Both the position numbers and the translations under genes were made by a program. This document shows positions 1 to 11,095 of a stretch of DNA of 64,000 bases, piece by piece (the first letter of the stretch is position 1; every line of letters begins with the position of its first letter). Source of the DNA: Larix kaempferi (lineage: Eukaryota > Streptophyta > Pinopsida > Pinales > Pinaceae); contig BSBM01000186.1 in the NCBI GenBank assembly GCA_027924585.1, forward strand, positions 4,712,001 to 4,776,000. The letters are read 5' to 3'. Under the pieces are notes generated by a model. It worked only from the letters and a program-made list of their open reading frames with translations, searched no databases and was not told where the DNA came from.

Positions 1-559
1 TTTTATTCAACGTACAAATAAATGGTTACATCATAGCTGCGGCCACATTACTTATCTGAGATGCTCGGGAGACTTTATTTTTGATTCGTATAATGAAATT
101 TCAAATTCCTTTCACATAATGGAATACCATGCGATCTAATATGAACGCTAATTTTGTTTTGACAGGTCTATATTTCGAGATGACGCTCCACGTAAAGAAG
201 GATTTATTAATGCCACGTAATTTTTGTCTTTAGTGTATTAAAAAAAATTATGTAAATGGAGAGTTGTCCATGTCAATCAGAAAAGCATCCTCACTACTCC
301 TCCGCGTTGTATGTAGATGGAGAGTTGTCCATGTCAATCAGAAAAACATCCCGAGTAGCCGTTATAAAAACGACATTCTTATCCAAAAAAGCAATGTAAA
401 AATTCTTTAATGGAATGGGATCCAAAGGTGAGAGTGTACAGTTTGAAATTCAAATTGTTAGGTTAGTTCAAATTTCTTTGAAACTCTTATTATTGTTATT
501 GTTATTGCCTTTAGGATCTAGCAAATTTGGAAGTCTCCATGGACGCAGCTACTGTTGGA

Positions 560-1200
560 GAGAGGAGGCTACGATTTCTGTGCTCGCAGCTCGAGATGGT
601 GCTCTACCCCTGTTTGGCAGATTGGCAATAAGCGTCTGTTGATCCGCTTCTAACTTTGGTCTTCCTGGGGAGAAGATTCTGAGCTCCCAGCGAGGGTTTC
701 CAGAGTTGTTTAGGAGTAGGACGCATGTCGCTACTGAGATGTACGACCTCTGGATCGCTGCCCCTTGCTTTACTCCACAAATTCGACATCATGATCGCTT
801 AATGACTCACTTCTCAGCTTAGGAATTCTTCTCTAGAATCCAACTGCACCAACTTCCTTGTTGACACGGAGATTTATCAAACAGTCGTTAACTCTGGAAT
901 CCGACTGCACCAACTCCCTCCAGGTCACGATATTGATTGCCCTAGCTTTTCTTGCTCTCTTTAGCTAACCCTACAGTCCATTATCGAATTTTTCAAATTT
1001 GTGTTAAATTCTTCTGGAAACACTTCCCTGCCCCTGCTATCTTTTTCAGTTGCAAGTAGTTCTTCGGCAAATGGCATTCGTCTCGCTTGAATTAGATCGT
1101 GTTCGCCCTTATTTTCGTGGGATTTCTTTGGGTGTTGATTTGAACTTTTTCTTATTTTTTTAGCCGTGGTATTCCTCATGAGGTTGCCCTGTGTTATGAA
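560..1200. other. Gene-like conserved segment of block D, copy 1
   Basis: This part is less AT-rich than its surroundings and is the best conserved stretch between the two D copies. Two short minus-strand frames (604-792 and 961-1179) are recognisable again in copy 2 (45997-46230 and 46265-46507), sharing stretches such as RPTPKQL and MPFAEELLATEKDS. Copy 1 carries two similar insertions with the words GAATCCAACTGCACCAAC and GAATCCGACTGCACCAAC near 838 and 897 that copy 2 lacks. I do not recognise a protein family. The shared frames could simply reflect common descent of a captured gene fragment. Confidence 0.3.
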
Positions 1201-3243
1201 TCATAGCCAACAAAATGAAATGGAAAAAATGATCAGTAGATGTTCTTCTGTGGACGATGGACACCCGACCATCGGTAGCGTGGATTTCTGTCACTTATTT
1301 CAGAAGCTCCGGCAGAGATCATATAATGTCCACTAGTGGAGGAGGAGGTTTGCTTGCAGACTGAAGTGAGACCCATTCCACCCCACATTCAAACTGATTG
1401 CGGTACGGAAGAGAAGCTTTGGATGGTCTACTTCCCTCACACTTGCACGCTGATTGGGTTTCATCAATGAAAATTCAACTCTGTGCAGGAAAGAAGCTTG
1501 ATCATAGAGCAAGTAGTCCAGTGGACAACTTCTCTGTGGACAACCTGTTATCATTATTGCCTTTCAGATTCATATTTGTTGTTATATTGTTTGAAAAAAC
1601 CCGTTAATGGATTTCATATATGTTATTTGGTTTATTGATTTTGTGCAGTGACTAATCGGTATTCATCCAATATGTTTGAGAAGTACTGCACAACGTGTGC
1701 CATTTTTTCATATGGTTGGCCGATCATACGAAAGGGACTTGACTCGATTTCAGGTTGGATGATGGACACTTAAAGGCAGGTATATTTAATATGATTTGCT
1801 TTAATGAAAGGAACGAAAGAAGAAGTAGATTAAATTAATAGATTATTTTGTTCTGATTATTTTGATAGCTTTATTTTAAAAATATATTTTACATAACTCT
1901 ATACAAGAAAACACATAAAAGAAATGCATTAGATTATTTGCTATAAATACTTTTAAAGTGCGTTGTTAATGGAAATCTTATATCTATTAAGTCCATTATA
2001 TGATGGAAGTTGAGAAGGAATATTAAATCTAATTAGCTCTCTTCACATAATTGGGTTTAAGCTCAAAGCCTACCTACCACTGAGCCTCACCAATAGAGGC
2101 TCATATCTTCTCATTTTTATAATTACATAGAACTAACATTGGGAGGATATTGAATTTTCAAAGAAAATCCATTGAGGAGGGAAGAATTGTTATGTTTCCT
2201 AAACAAATTGTTGTAAGAAAAACGGAGCAATGGACAAGGTGAATCCCTTGTGGCCAGTATTTATTTGAGCTTTCCTGCCCACTGTGGCCAGTACGTTTTC
2301 CCACTGTTGTGTCTTGTTCGCTAGCTCATTGCCTGAGGTTGAACTGCCTTACAGCTGCGCAATTGTGTGTTGCGTTACGCCATGCCAAGCCTTCTGAATC
2401 TGCCTTACTGGCATTCTCTTCTCTATGTATTGACTTTATTAAATGAAAAAGCAAATGAATGACAATATTTTTTCTACTCAACATTGTGATTTACATAAAT
2501 TTTTATTTCTATCCGTGTGTATAATTAAATTATTTATTTAAGTATATTTTTACGGGATGTAAAAGTTTTCGTGATAATACCTGTGATCTGGCAGTTTGTT
2601 AATACTATTCCTGTAGCAGTGTTCACATTTTGTCTCTTTTATTCTGTCTAAATATATCACATTGTCAATACTATTCCTGTCGTAGTGTTCACATTTTGTA
2701 TCTCTTTTATTCTGTCTAAATATATCACAGATTCTTTAACTATTTGTTTAAATTTTTATAGGCTTATTTTGCACACTTCTACACTTTTTTTCATTCATAT
2801 TTTCAGATAAAGAAAATCCTATGATATTCTTTAAAATATTTAATTCAATTTTATTTTATAAAAATATTTTAATTTTAGGAAAATCCTATGATATTCTGTA
2901 AAATATTTTTATTTTATATATATATGGGGAAGGTGATTATTGCCCTAAATTAGGGTTGGTAGTAGATAGTCCTCTTCAATATAAAACACTACGATTTTAG
3001 GATCCTTATACATTAAGTACATTTCAAACCAAAAATATAGGGTCACGCACCTATTTTATTTTTTAAACAATTTTCTAGTTTATTATTTTGTAGTTAATTT
3101 AGGCTTCTTTGTCTTGTAATATGATATATCCATTTTTTAAGTAACACTTTATTTTTTATCCTTTTTAACTTTTATTAAATTATTCCAAATGCTAAATGTA
3201 GAAATGAATAATTAAAGATTAATTTTCACATACCTTTTATTCT

Positions 3244-3445
3244 ATGATTTTGTCTTTTTTAGGTTAGACACGAAATAGAGTAATGATTAGAATGCGAGTA
3301 GTGTTATTGTTTTAATTTTTATTTAAAAATATATTTTATTCGATATGATTTTGTCTTTTTTAGGTTAGACACGAAATAGAGTAATGATTAGAATGCGAGT
3401 AGTGTTATTGTTTTAATTTTTATTTAAAAATATATTTTATTCGAT
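3244..3445 (+). repeat. Tandem duplication, two 101-bp units
   Basis: The unit starting ATGATTTTGTCTTTTTTAGG at 3244 repeats at 3345 with no difference that I can see. Block D copy 2 has a single, diverged unit near 48619. The duplication is therefore private to copy 1 and younger than the split between the copies. Confidence 0.9.
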
Positions 3446-4119
3446 AACTTAGTTATCTTGAAATCTCTTTTTATTATATTATTAGAATTTATTTAGTTTT
3501 TGTTTTTTAAGTTAGATATATGATGAGAAATAGAGTGATGATTAGAATGAGAATAGTATTATTTTTTCTATTTTTTTTTTTTTTTGAAAGAATTAATTCT
3601 CTTGAAATCTCTTTATTATATTCTTGGAATTTATTTCGTTGATGGATATCGTGATTATTATTTATGGATGTAATATTTAAGACAATGGATTGTAAAATAT
3701 AAATATATAGTTTTTTAATATATGCTTTAATGAAAATATTACTAATAGATGCACATGTAAAGTATATTAAAATTGTGAGGAGTATATTATTTTTCTTTCT
3801 TTCTTATAGTGTTATTTATTTATATTATTATAATATAGTACTTTGATATATTTTTATTGCGATGGATCTTATAGAGGGGTGCACAAGAGAGAGGTCAAAG
3901 GAAGGGAAGAAGCATTGAAGATGAAGGTAAGGGTATCTGAGGGAGTTTGGCAACGGTAAAGGAGGAGAACATGGGGAGAGGAAGGGAACAAAGGAATACA
4001 TACGAACATATGAAGACGGTGGGTTATAGAAGGAGTAGGTAGGGATGTGAGAAAAAGAAAAAAAAAAGATAGGAAGGACAATAAGGAACGGAGGATGACA
4101 GACAATTGAAGGGTAGAGG

Positions 4120-5919
4120 ATGCATGAGGTGTAGGAAAAGGTGGAGGAGTGGGAGAGGGTGCAAGGGCCATGGGTAGAGAGGAGAAAATGAAGGAAGAAG
4201 GAGGGGAAGGGGGAGAGGGAGTAGGAGGAGGAGGAGGGATTCGGGGGGGTGGAAGCGAAGGGGAGGAAAAGGGATGGAGAGGAGAGGATGAGGAGGAGGG
4301 TCGATGGGAGTGGGAGGAGGGATTCGGGGGGGAGGAAGTGAAGGGGAGGAAAAGGGATGGAGAGGAGAGGATGAGGAGGAAGGGTGATGGGAGGGGGAGG
4401 GGGGGTGAGATAGAAGGGGGAGAGGGGAGGGGAGAGGGGAGGGGAGAGAGGAGGAGGAGCATGGGGGAAGGGGAGGGAAATGAATATGAGTAGGGTAGGA
4501 GTAGGGGGGAAGGCGATAAGGGGAGGGGGGAGAGAAGGAGTAGGGGGATGGGTATGACGAGGAGGAGGAGGAAGGGGGAGGGGAGAGGAGGAGTAGGAGG
4601 GAGACGGGTGGGAGAGGGGGAGAGAGGGGGAGGGGATAGGGGGAGTAGGGGGGATGGGGATGGGGAGAGGGGGAATAGGGGGGAGGGCGATGAGGATAGG
4701 GGATGAGGGAGAGGGCGGAGGGGAGAGGGGGATGGGGAGCAGGGGGGAGGGGGGATGGGGACAGGGGTAGTAGCGGGAGTAGGGGAGGGGAGAGGGAGAG
4801 TAGGGGGGAGGGGGATGGGGAGAGGGGTAGTAGGGGAGATTGGAGGGGGGGGGGGAGAAGCAATAGGGGGAGTGGGTATGAGAAGGCGGGGGGAGGGAGA
4901 GGAGGGGGATGGTTAGAGGGGTATTAGGGGGGAGGGGAGAGAGGGGGAGGGGGAGGGGAGAGGAGAGAGGGGGAGGGGGATTATGGAAGAGGGGGGGAGA
5001 GAAGAGGAGTAGGAGGGAGGGTAATAGGGATGAGGGGGAGCAGGGGGATGGGAGAGGGGGAGTATGGGGAGGGGGGATGGGGAGAGTGGTTGTAGGGGGA
5101 AGGGTATGAGGAGGACGGGGAGGGTTATGAGAGAGGGGTAGTATGGGGGATGGGGATGGGAGATGGGTGGGTGTGAGGAGGGGCATATTGGAGGGGAGGG
5201 AAGGGGGATATAGGGAGGAGGGAGGGTGAGGGGAGTAGAAGGGCAGTGGAGGAGGAGGGGGGGGGAGGGGAGGAGGAGGAGGGGGGAGGGGAGGTAGGGG
5301 AGGCGAAGAGGTGGAGGAAGAGGGGATCGAATAGGAGGGGAGAGGGAGAGGGAGAGGAGAGGGGATGGGAGGTGGGGTGGAGGGGAAAGGTGAGGGAGAT
5401 GGAGAGGGGGACGAGTAGAAAGATAGGTAGGGAGGTAGGGGAGTGGAGGGGAGAGGGAGAGGGGAGGGGATGGGAGGAGGTGGGGAGGAGGGGAGAGGCA
5501 TGGGAGATGGAGTTGGGGAGGAGTAGGAGGAGGGGGAGAGGAGGAGTGGGGGAAGGAGGGGTAAGGGATGGGAGGTGGGGATGGGGAGGAGGATAGGGAG
5601 ACTAGGAAGAGGAGGAGGGGAGAGGAGTGGGTAGGGGATGAGAGTAGGGGACGAGGGGGAGAGTGGATGGGGAGAGTCGAGATGGGAGGGGAGGGGAGAG
5701 GGAGATGGGAGGGGAGGGGAGAGATGAGGGAGATGGAGAGGGGGAGGGAGAAGAGAAGGATGGTGGGGGGGTAAGGGGAGGTGGGTAAGGAGAGTGGGTA
5801 GGGGGAGAGGAGGTGTTGGGCTTGGCCCAAGTGGGGGGCTAGTGGGGGAAGAGGGGGATGGTGGGGGGTAAGGGGAGGTGGGTAGGGGGAGAGGAGGTGT
5901 TGGGCTTGGCCCAAGTGGG
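4120..5919 (+). repeat. Purine-rich (G/A) tract 1
   Basis: About 1.8 kb of the plus strand is almost entirely G and A, built from degenerate units such as AGGGGGAGTAGGGGG and GGGGATGGGGAGAGG with scattered single T. Runs of three or more G are dense throughout. The complementary strand is pyrimidine-rich, which creates long meaningless Pro/Ser/Leu-rich frames (for example 3828-5501 and 4913-5923, minus strand). Such DNA is expected to favour G-quadruplex and triplex (H-DNA) structures. It forms the right end of block D copy 1. Confidence 0.9.
5758..5919 (+). repeat. Tandem duplication with a perfect 6-bp-stem hairpin
   Basis: A unit running from GATGGTGGGGGG to GGCCCAAGTGGGG occurs twice (5758-5836 and 5857-5919). 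Each ends with the inverted repeat TTGGGC-TTG-GCCCAA (near 5816 and 5900). It closes the purine tract of copy 1; no equivalent is evident at the end of copy 2. Confidence 0.75.
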
Positions 5920-7520
5920 GCATTTTTGTGTAAGTCTGATTTTGGAACTGTGGAGCTAAGTGCAGTTAACCTGAAGGATTTTTGGAGAAGTAAGTGTTAA
6001 GATGCTATGAAGATGTGTGCAACACAACATTATAAGAGCTTCGAGCTTCAGCGTTGCAAGGAGTATAGCGCTACAATGTGTCCAGTCTATGGAGATCTGA
6101 CAAAACAAAGTGTTGGATGGAAGATGGCACATATTTCGATTAGACCATCGGTGGTCTATTTTTGGTAAAGATGCTCCAGGAGTACCAAGCGGTGGGTACG
6201 AGCAAAGCAGAAGGAACGCAACTAGTCGTACATTCAAAGAACCACTACCTGAACCAGTCGCACAAGATCGTTAGAGGAAGAACGACTCGATGAAAGGGAC
6301 CTGTTGGCGTGCGCATGACAGGGATGTTGATGGAGACGTGAAGCATGCGTGGAAGACGACCATGATGGAAGATTCGCTACTAGAAGCCAGCAAGTCCAGT
6401 TAAGCTGAAAAATGCAACAATTTTGTAAACCTAATGGTTTTTGCCTTCAAATTGTAAAGACATGACCTACGGGCATGATCTATAAATAAGGCATAGTTTG
6501 TATGGGAAAAGGTTGTTGAATCTCTCATTTTGTATAATCGTCATTGTTATTGGTTGAATAGATCTCTGTTGAGAGACATTTTGTAAAGGCTATGCAAGCT
6601 ATGTGCGTAGAGACCTATTGAAAGAGAAGAGAGTCTACAGCTGAGTGCGTAGGAAAAGACCTGTTGTACCCTTCCAAAATACTAATACAGCAACAATTCT
6701 TGTGGACATAGCCTCCATCCGGGGGGTGAACCACGTTAAATCCTATGTAGTGTGATTGTTTATGTTTTCACTTGTCTGTTTGCTTACAATGAATATTTGA
6801 ATTCTCAGTTATCAGTTTTTATGCAAATGCTTTTATATGTATTCACCATAGGAGAATGATGGGAATAATATGTTAAGGGTTGCATGAATGGTTGAATGAT
6901 GAACATGTAGTATTCTAAGTCTGCGAAAATATCAGTTCGTTGAATAATTGCATGTGCATGTAGAGTTCGGGTTGTATGACTCTTTTGACGCACATCAACG
7001 GAAGTGTGCAGCATTGTGTGTCTCATCTGGTTGCATCAATTTAATGCTAAATAACCTAAGGCGGTAAATGAATGAATAAGTGTTAAGTGAAGTCTTCATT
7101 ATTGGTTAAGTTTGTGAAGGAACCGTATAAGTCAGTTGTGTTGTCCTGTCAAGTAAACTCTACTCAAACAACATAGTCCATGGATGTGTTGGGTGTGCAA
7201 GTGCATTAGCTTGTAGAAGTGTTGACCGCAACGAACACTATCATCGCACAGTCTTCAGTCCACAGTGCGAGCTCCGTAGTATTCTGTTAAAACTCATGAC
7301 ATCGCTGTGGATACCTGATTCTGCAACACCCCCATAGCTTTGCCTCAGGTGATACCTCAGCCTATTCGCAGGTTGTTTCCAAAAGTGCCGGTGAAAAGGG
7401 GTTTTGTTGGTTAAGTTAAACCGTGGAGAACCTGGGTCTACATTGGAAACCTATAGATCAATATATTAATGCTACAAATGGTTCCGTTGCCATGCTAAGA
7501 ATCCATGATGAGTTGAAGCC
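5920..7520 (+). other. LTR/leader-like non-coding region upstream of gypsy gag
   Basis: This stretch has no credible reading frame. It contains a TATA-like TCTATAAATAAGG near 6479, TGTTGGCGTGCG at 6302 that could be an LTR start, and a segment near 6726 (GTGAACCACGTTAAATCC) of the kind often found in the U5 part of plant LTRs. It lies directly upstream of a gag relic on the same strand, so it is probably that element's 5' LTR and leader. I could not find a second LTR copy or a clear primer-binding site, so the boundaries are undetermined. Confidence 0.35.
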
Positions 7521-8027
7521 GTGATGTGTCACAAAGAAGAAGCTTCGTTGGGCATTCACGTTTGGCATGCAGACAAGAAAGAAATCTGGGCTTGGCGTTA
7601 CAAGACAGAGAGAAACTTCACAAGGAAAGAAAATAGACACCCACATATCTCTGACATTCAGTGGTTGAACAAATACCTATGGATAGATGTTCACGAAATA
7701 TTTTGGGAAACTTTTGGAAACAAGCTACACAAGTGGTTTTCAAGGCTCGCAGAGTGCCGAAACTGTACACCACGAGACTTACCGACCGAGTGGACACTAG
7801 AGCTTATTGAAAGGCTCAAAGTAGTAGATAGTCCATTCACAAGAGCAGTCGACTTCTGGGTTGACAGTACACTATAGAGCTTTGTGACGGAGTTTGCTGT
7901 GGACATGCTAAAGTCCTACAGCGTAGCCAAAAGAGAGTATTTCAAGCGTTTCAAAGGTAAGTACCTGGAAACCCTCAGTTTATACATTAAAATGCTTTTA
8001 GCCGAGAAAGGTGTTTTTAGAATGTAG
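7521..8027 (+). pseudogene. N-terminal part of gypsy-type gag, degenerate
   Basis: This frame opens with ATG at 7521, has one TAG at 7875-7877, and continues open to TAG at 8025. It encodes a Trp- and Lys-rich sequence (WAWRYK, FVTEFAVDMLKSY, KREYFKRFKGKYL) that I do not match to a named domain. It ends where the gag frame starting at 8002 begins, in the next reading frame. A single frameshift near 8002-8024 would join the two into one long gag, which is my preferred reading. It could instead be a separate upstream ORF of the same retroelement. The stop at 7875 fits a CAG-to-TAG change. Confidence 0.45.
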
Positions 8028-10247
8028 TGAAAGTTCTGAATCTGTAATGGTCAATAGCATTTATAGTGAGTCTGACGAAGAGACACATAATCTAAGAAGT
8101 GGGAAAATATATAAATATGCACCTAAGAAGAATTCTAGTGGATCTGGACTCCATGTAGACATTGATTTAGAAGACGAACCTAATAGCCAAACCGCACCTC
8201 TATCGTCCACCTGTCAGCCTATTACACCATAGAATCCACCGGTTGGGAACACCGCGCCTCCCATTGCACAAAATCAACCAGTTCAGAACCCCACAGTTGT
8301 GAATATCCTTAGCACTCAGAACATTTAGCACAGTACCACATTTATCTTTGTCATGCAGAACCCTCCACCACCTAGAAGAAGCATGACTAAGGATATTAAG
8401 CTGCCGATGTTCAAAGGAACGGGTCTAGAGAACCCTGATTAGTACTGATTTCTATGTGAATCCATATGGAGTGTTAAACAAGTCCAGGATGATGTTGTGA
8501 AGTGAGCGCAACTCATCACCACTTTTAGAGATAGAGCCTTGCATTGGTTCATGAAATATTTGTAGGGACAAAATATAACCCTGGTAGAAATCAAGGCTGC
8601 ACTCTTAGTAGAATTTCAGAAGCCCAAATCAGAATCATAGTGTATAACAAAGTTGAAAGAGATCAAACAGAAAACTAATGAGATAGTTTGGGAATTTGAT
8701 CAGAAGTTTAAGACACTATTGGACCAAGTAAGCTTTGTTATTATGCCACAACAGCATAAGGAATGGTTTGTAGCTGCGCTGTTGCCCCATATCATACAAC
8801 CGTCAATGCAGCAGAAGGTGGCTTCGTAGGTAGAAGGCTTAGAGATCACGATGAATTTAGAAGCTTCACTGATTGGAGAAACTAGCACTGGAATGTCTCA
8901 AATTCAGAACGAGTTGGCTACCTTGACACTCCAGCTACAAGATATCAAGAAAGGAAAACAAGAGAGACATGAAGTTTGGTGTGCAAGTTGTAAGGGAGAA
9001 GGACACACTAAGGATCATTGTTCATTATTTCAAGACTTCCTTAACATGGGCACACCAAACCCACTAAATCCGAACTTACGGCCATGGTGTGAAATTTGCA
9101 GAACTAGAGGACACCATCCATAGGACTGCTACCTAATTCAGAAATATGTAAGAATGCTTAGAAACCTATATTGCAATTTATGTAAATCAGTCGGCCATGA
9201 TGAGTCCAACTTCCGTGCATATGAGCTCATGTTAGAAATAAAGAAAGATATTGAGCATATGTATGGAGGAGTATACAGAGTCCAGGAAGAGACTCTGTAG
9301 AAGTAAGAGAATGCACAACATGATCAGGGAGGATACAGAGGTCGTGGAGGATACTGCGGGAGAGGAAGGAATGCTCTCCCAGTGCAAGGAAGAGGCCAAG
9401 GTCAATTAATCTGTTACAACTGTGGACAGCCAGGTCATGTATTTAGAGATTGCACTAACCCATGCACTACATGTAGTTATTGTAAATCATTCGATCATGT
9501 TATTGAAGACTTCCCAGTGTTAGAGGTAGAAATGAAGAAACGAAAATGGCAAGATGCGTCGAACCCAAACATCCAGTTAATCCCATCATATTGGAGGCCT
9601 ACGGATCCAAGTGTCAATGTAGTGACGCGGAGTGGTGTTATGACAAGGAGAGACAGAGGAGCAGAAGCTTCGACATCTGGAGACTTAAACACTAAGCAGA
9701 CCCCTCTTGAAACGATATGGATAAGGAAAGCCACTGGGAAAGCACTTGATTTCAACTTGGAGAAAAATAGAGAAGCCTTTGAAGAAGCACAGGATATCAT
9801 GAACGAATTAGCACCCAAGTTGCCAAGAATCCCGTTGCACAACGAAATACCGCATATAGAAGATACGCCAGCCGCTTATGACAAGACGAGCATCACAACA
9901 GAGACAGGCACATCTGTTGCGCAATTCCTATGGTGCTGCATGAAGTTGCTAAAGAGCGCCGATGCTATAGCGGAGTTGAAAAAATTGTTAAATCAGTATG
10001 AACCACAGAGCGAGATGGAAACTATCGATAGCGCAGTTCACTAGATCAAGAAACACAAAAGATCAGGAAGAGAAATGAGACTCAGTGCACAGATAGGAGA
10101 CTATGAAATGGATGAGATCATCCTTGATATGGGATCTGAAATAAATGTCTTAACCAAACATACATGGCAGCAGACGGGGAGACCAAAGTTGTTAAGGTCA
10201 CCTATCTAGTTGACAATGGCTAATCAGGAGCACGAGGTATTCACTAG
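8002..10247 (+). pseudogene. gag: Ty3/gypsy-type gag with five zinc knuckles, plus start of protease
   Basis: One reading frame runs the whole length, interrupted only by nonsense codons: TAG at 8230, 8326, 8440, 8563, 8638, 8827, 9121, 9298, 10042 and 10207, TGA at 8446 and 8503, and TAA at 9304. There is no frameshift. The capsid-like part (8390-8840) has the gypsy pattern of RALHWF and EFDQKFKTL. Zinc knuckles of the C-x2-C-x4-H-x4-C type follow at 8980-9021, 9088-9129, 9172-9213, 9412-9453 and 9472-9513; the third and fifth have Phe in place of the last Cys. A Gly/Arg-rich stretch (GGYRGRGG) sits between the third and fourth. The protease start is at 10090-10180 with the active-site-like DMGS at 10126. 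Homology ends abruptly near 10247, so the rest of pol is missing. In life the product would package element RNA in virus-like particles. Confidence 0.85.
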
Positions 10248-10392
10248 GGGGGCAATATTATACCACATTCATTCATATTGGGGGTATTAATTAAACATGA
10301 AAACCATAACATTATATTGCCTATATATTTAGGGTGGTTAGGGTTATTTTATTTATTTATGGAATATACAATATGTTGGGATATATATTATA
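10248..10392. other. Junction sequence after truncated gag
   Basis: AT-rich DNA with no gene. The gag-protease frame stops matching at about 10247 and unrelated sequence begins. A TGTTGGGATATATATTATAG at 10374 could be an LTR start, but no partner was found. Confidence 0.3.
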
Positions 10393-11095
10393 GTGACTTG
10401 CTGCCTAATTTCTGCCGAAATTACTATGTGAGAGTGTGGTGAGAGTTCCCTCGAAATTGTTGTGTGAGAGTTGTAGGGAAAGGAAATTGTGTCGCAGCTG
10501 CTAGGATTTGTAGTGAATGGACATTGCAGTGAGAGTTGCAGGTTAAGGAAATCTTGTCCGCTGAAATTGTTGTGTGAGAGTTCCCCCGAAATAGCTGCGT
10601 GAGAGTTGCAGGGAAAGGAAATCATGTTGCAGCAGCTTAGTTTTGTGGTGAATGGACATTGCAGTGAGAGTAGCAGGTTAAGGAAATCCCCTTGCTGTAG
10701 CTTGTGGGTTTTGTGGTGAATGGTGGTGAAGCCCCTCTGTGAAGAGGCAAAGGCTTGCAGGGAAGCTAGGGTTTCATGGGTTTTGTGGTGAAGCCCTTGT
10801 GTGGAAATCGCATCGTAGCAACTTGTGGGTTTTGTGGTGAAGCCTCTGTGTGAAGAGGCAAAGTCTTGCAGGGAAGCCAGGGTTTCATGGGTTTTATGGT
10901 GAAGTGTGGGTGCCCCGTGTGGAAATCGCGTAGTAGCAGCTTGTGGTTTTTGTGTTGAATCCCTTGTGTGAAGAAGAAAAGGCTTGCAAGGAAGCCAAGG
11001 TTTCGTGGGTTTTGTGGTGAAGCGTTGGTGAATCCCCCATGTGGAAATCGCGTCGCGGTGTGTGGGTTTTGTGGTGAAGCCCCTGTGTGAAGATA
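10393..11095 (+). repeat. Degenerate tandem repeats, ~110 and ~120 bp units
   Basis: Two related repeat types follow each other. About two units beginning GAAATTGTTGTGTGAGAG lie at 10453 and 10563. Then three and a third units of about 120 bp beginning CTTGTGGGTTTTGTGGTGAA lie at about 10698, 10820, 10940 and 11060, each containing GGGAAGC-AGGGTTTC and GTGTGGAAATCGC words. No open frame spans them. They may be part of an LTR or of a leader. Confidence 0.8.

Larger units (their letters stand above)
1..5919 (+). repeat. Large direct-repeat block D, copy 1
   Basis: This block matches 45518-52523 in the same orientation, starting at the first base of the window (TTTTATTCAACGTACAAA in both). The true left end is therefore not visible. 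The shared order is a gene-like segment (roughly 400-1200), an AT-rich middle (1600-3860), the motif GCGATGGATCTTATAGAGGGG near 3860, then a purine-rich tract to 5919. Copy 1 differs from copy 2 by many substitutions and indels and carries private duplications at 2601-2732 (two 66-bp units) and 3244-3445. Possible identities are an unclassified mobile repeat or two pieces of a segmental duplication; I see no TG...CA LTR ends and no transposase or reverse transcriptase inside it. Confidence 0.8.

Noticed and set aside
3828-5501. 557-codon minus-strand open frame, with similar long frames at 4913-5923, 49160-50041, 50541-51437 and 51798-52571
   Set aside because: They translate the pyrimidine strand of the purine tracts into Pro/Ser/Leu-rich low complexity. 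Stop codons are rare there because the strand is mostly C and T; several frames are open at once and no domain is visible.
4149-5774. Gly/Glu/Arg-rich plus-strand frames in the purine tracts
   Set aside because: Same composition effect on the opposite strand; not protein-like.
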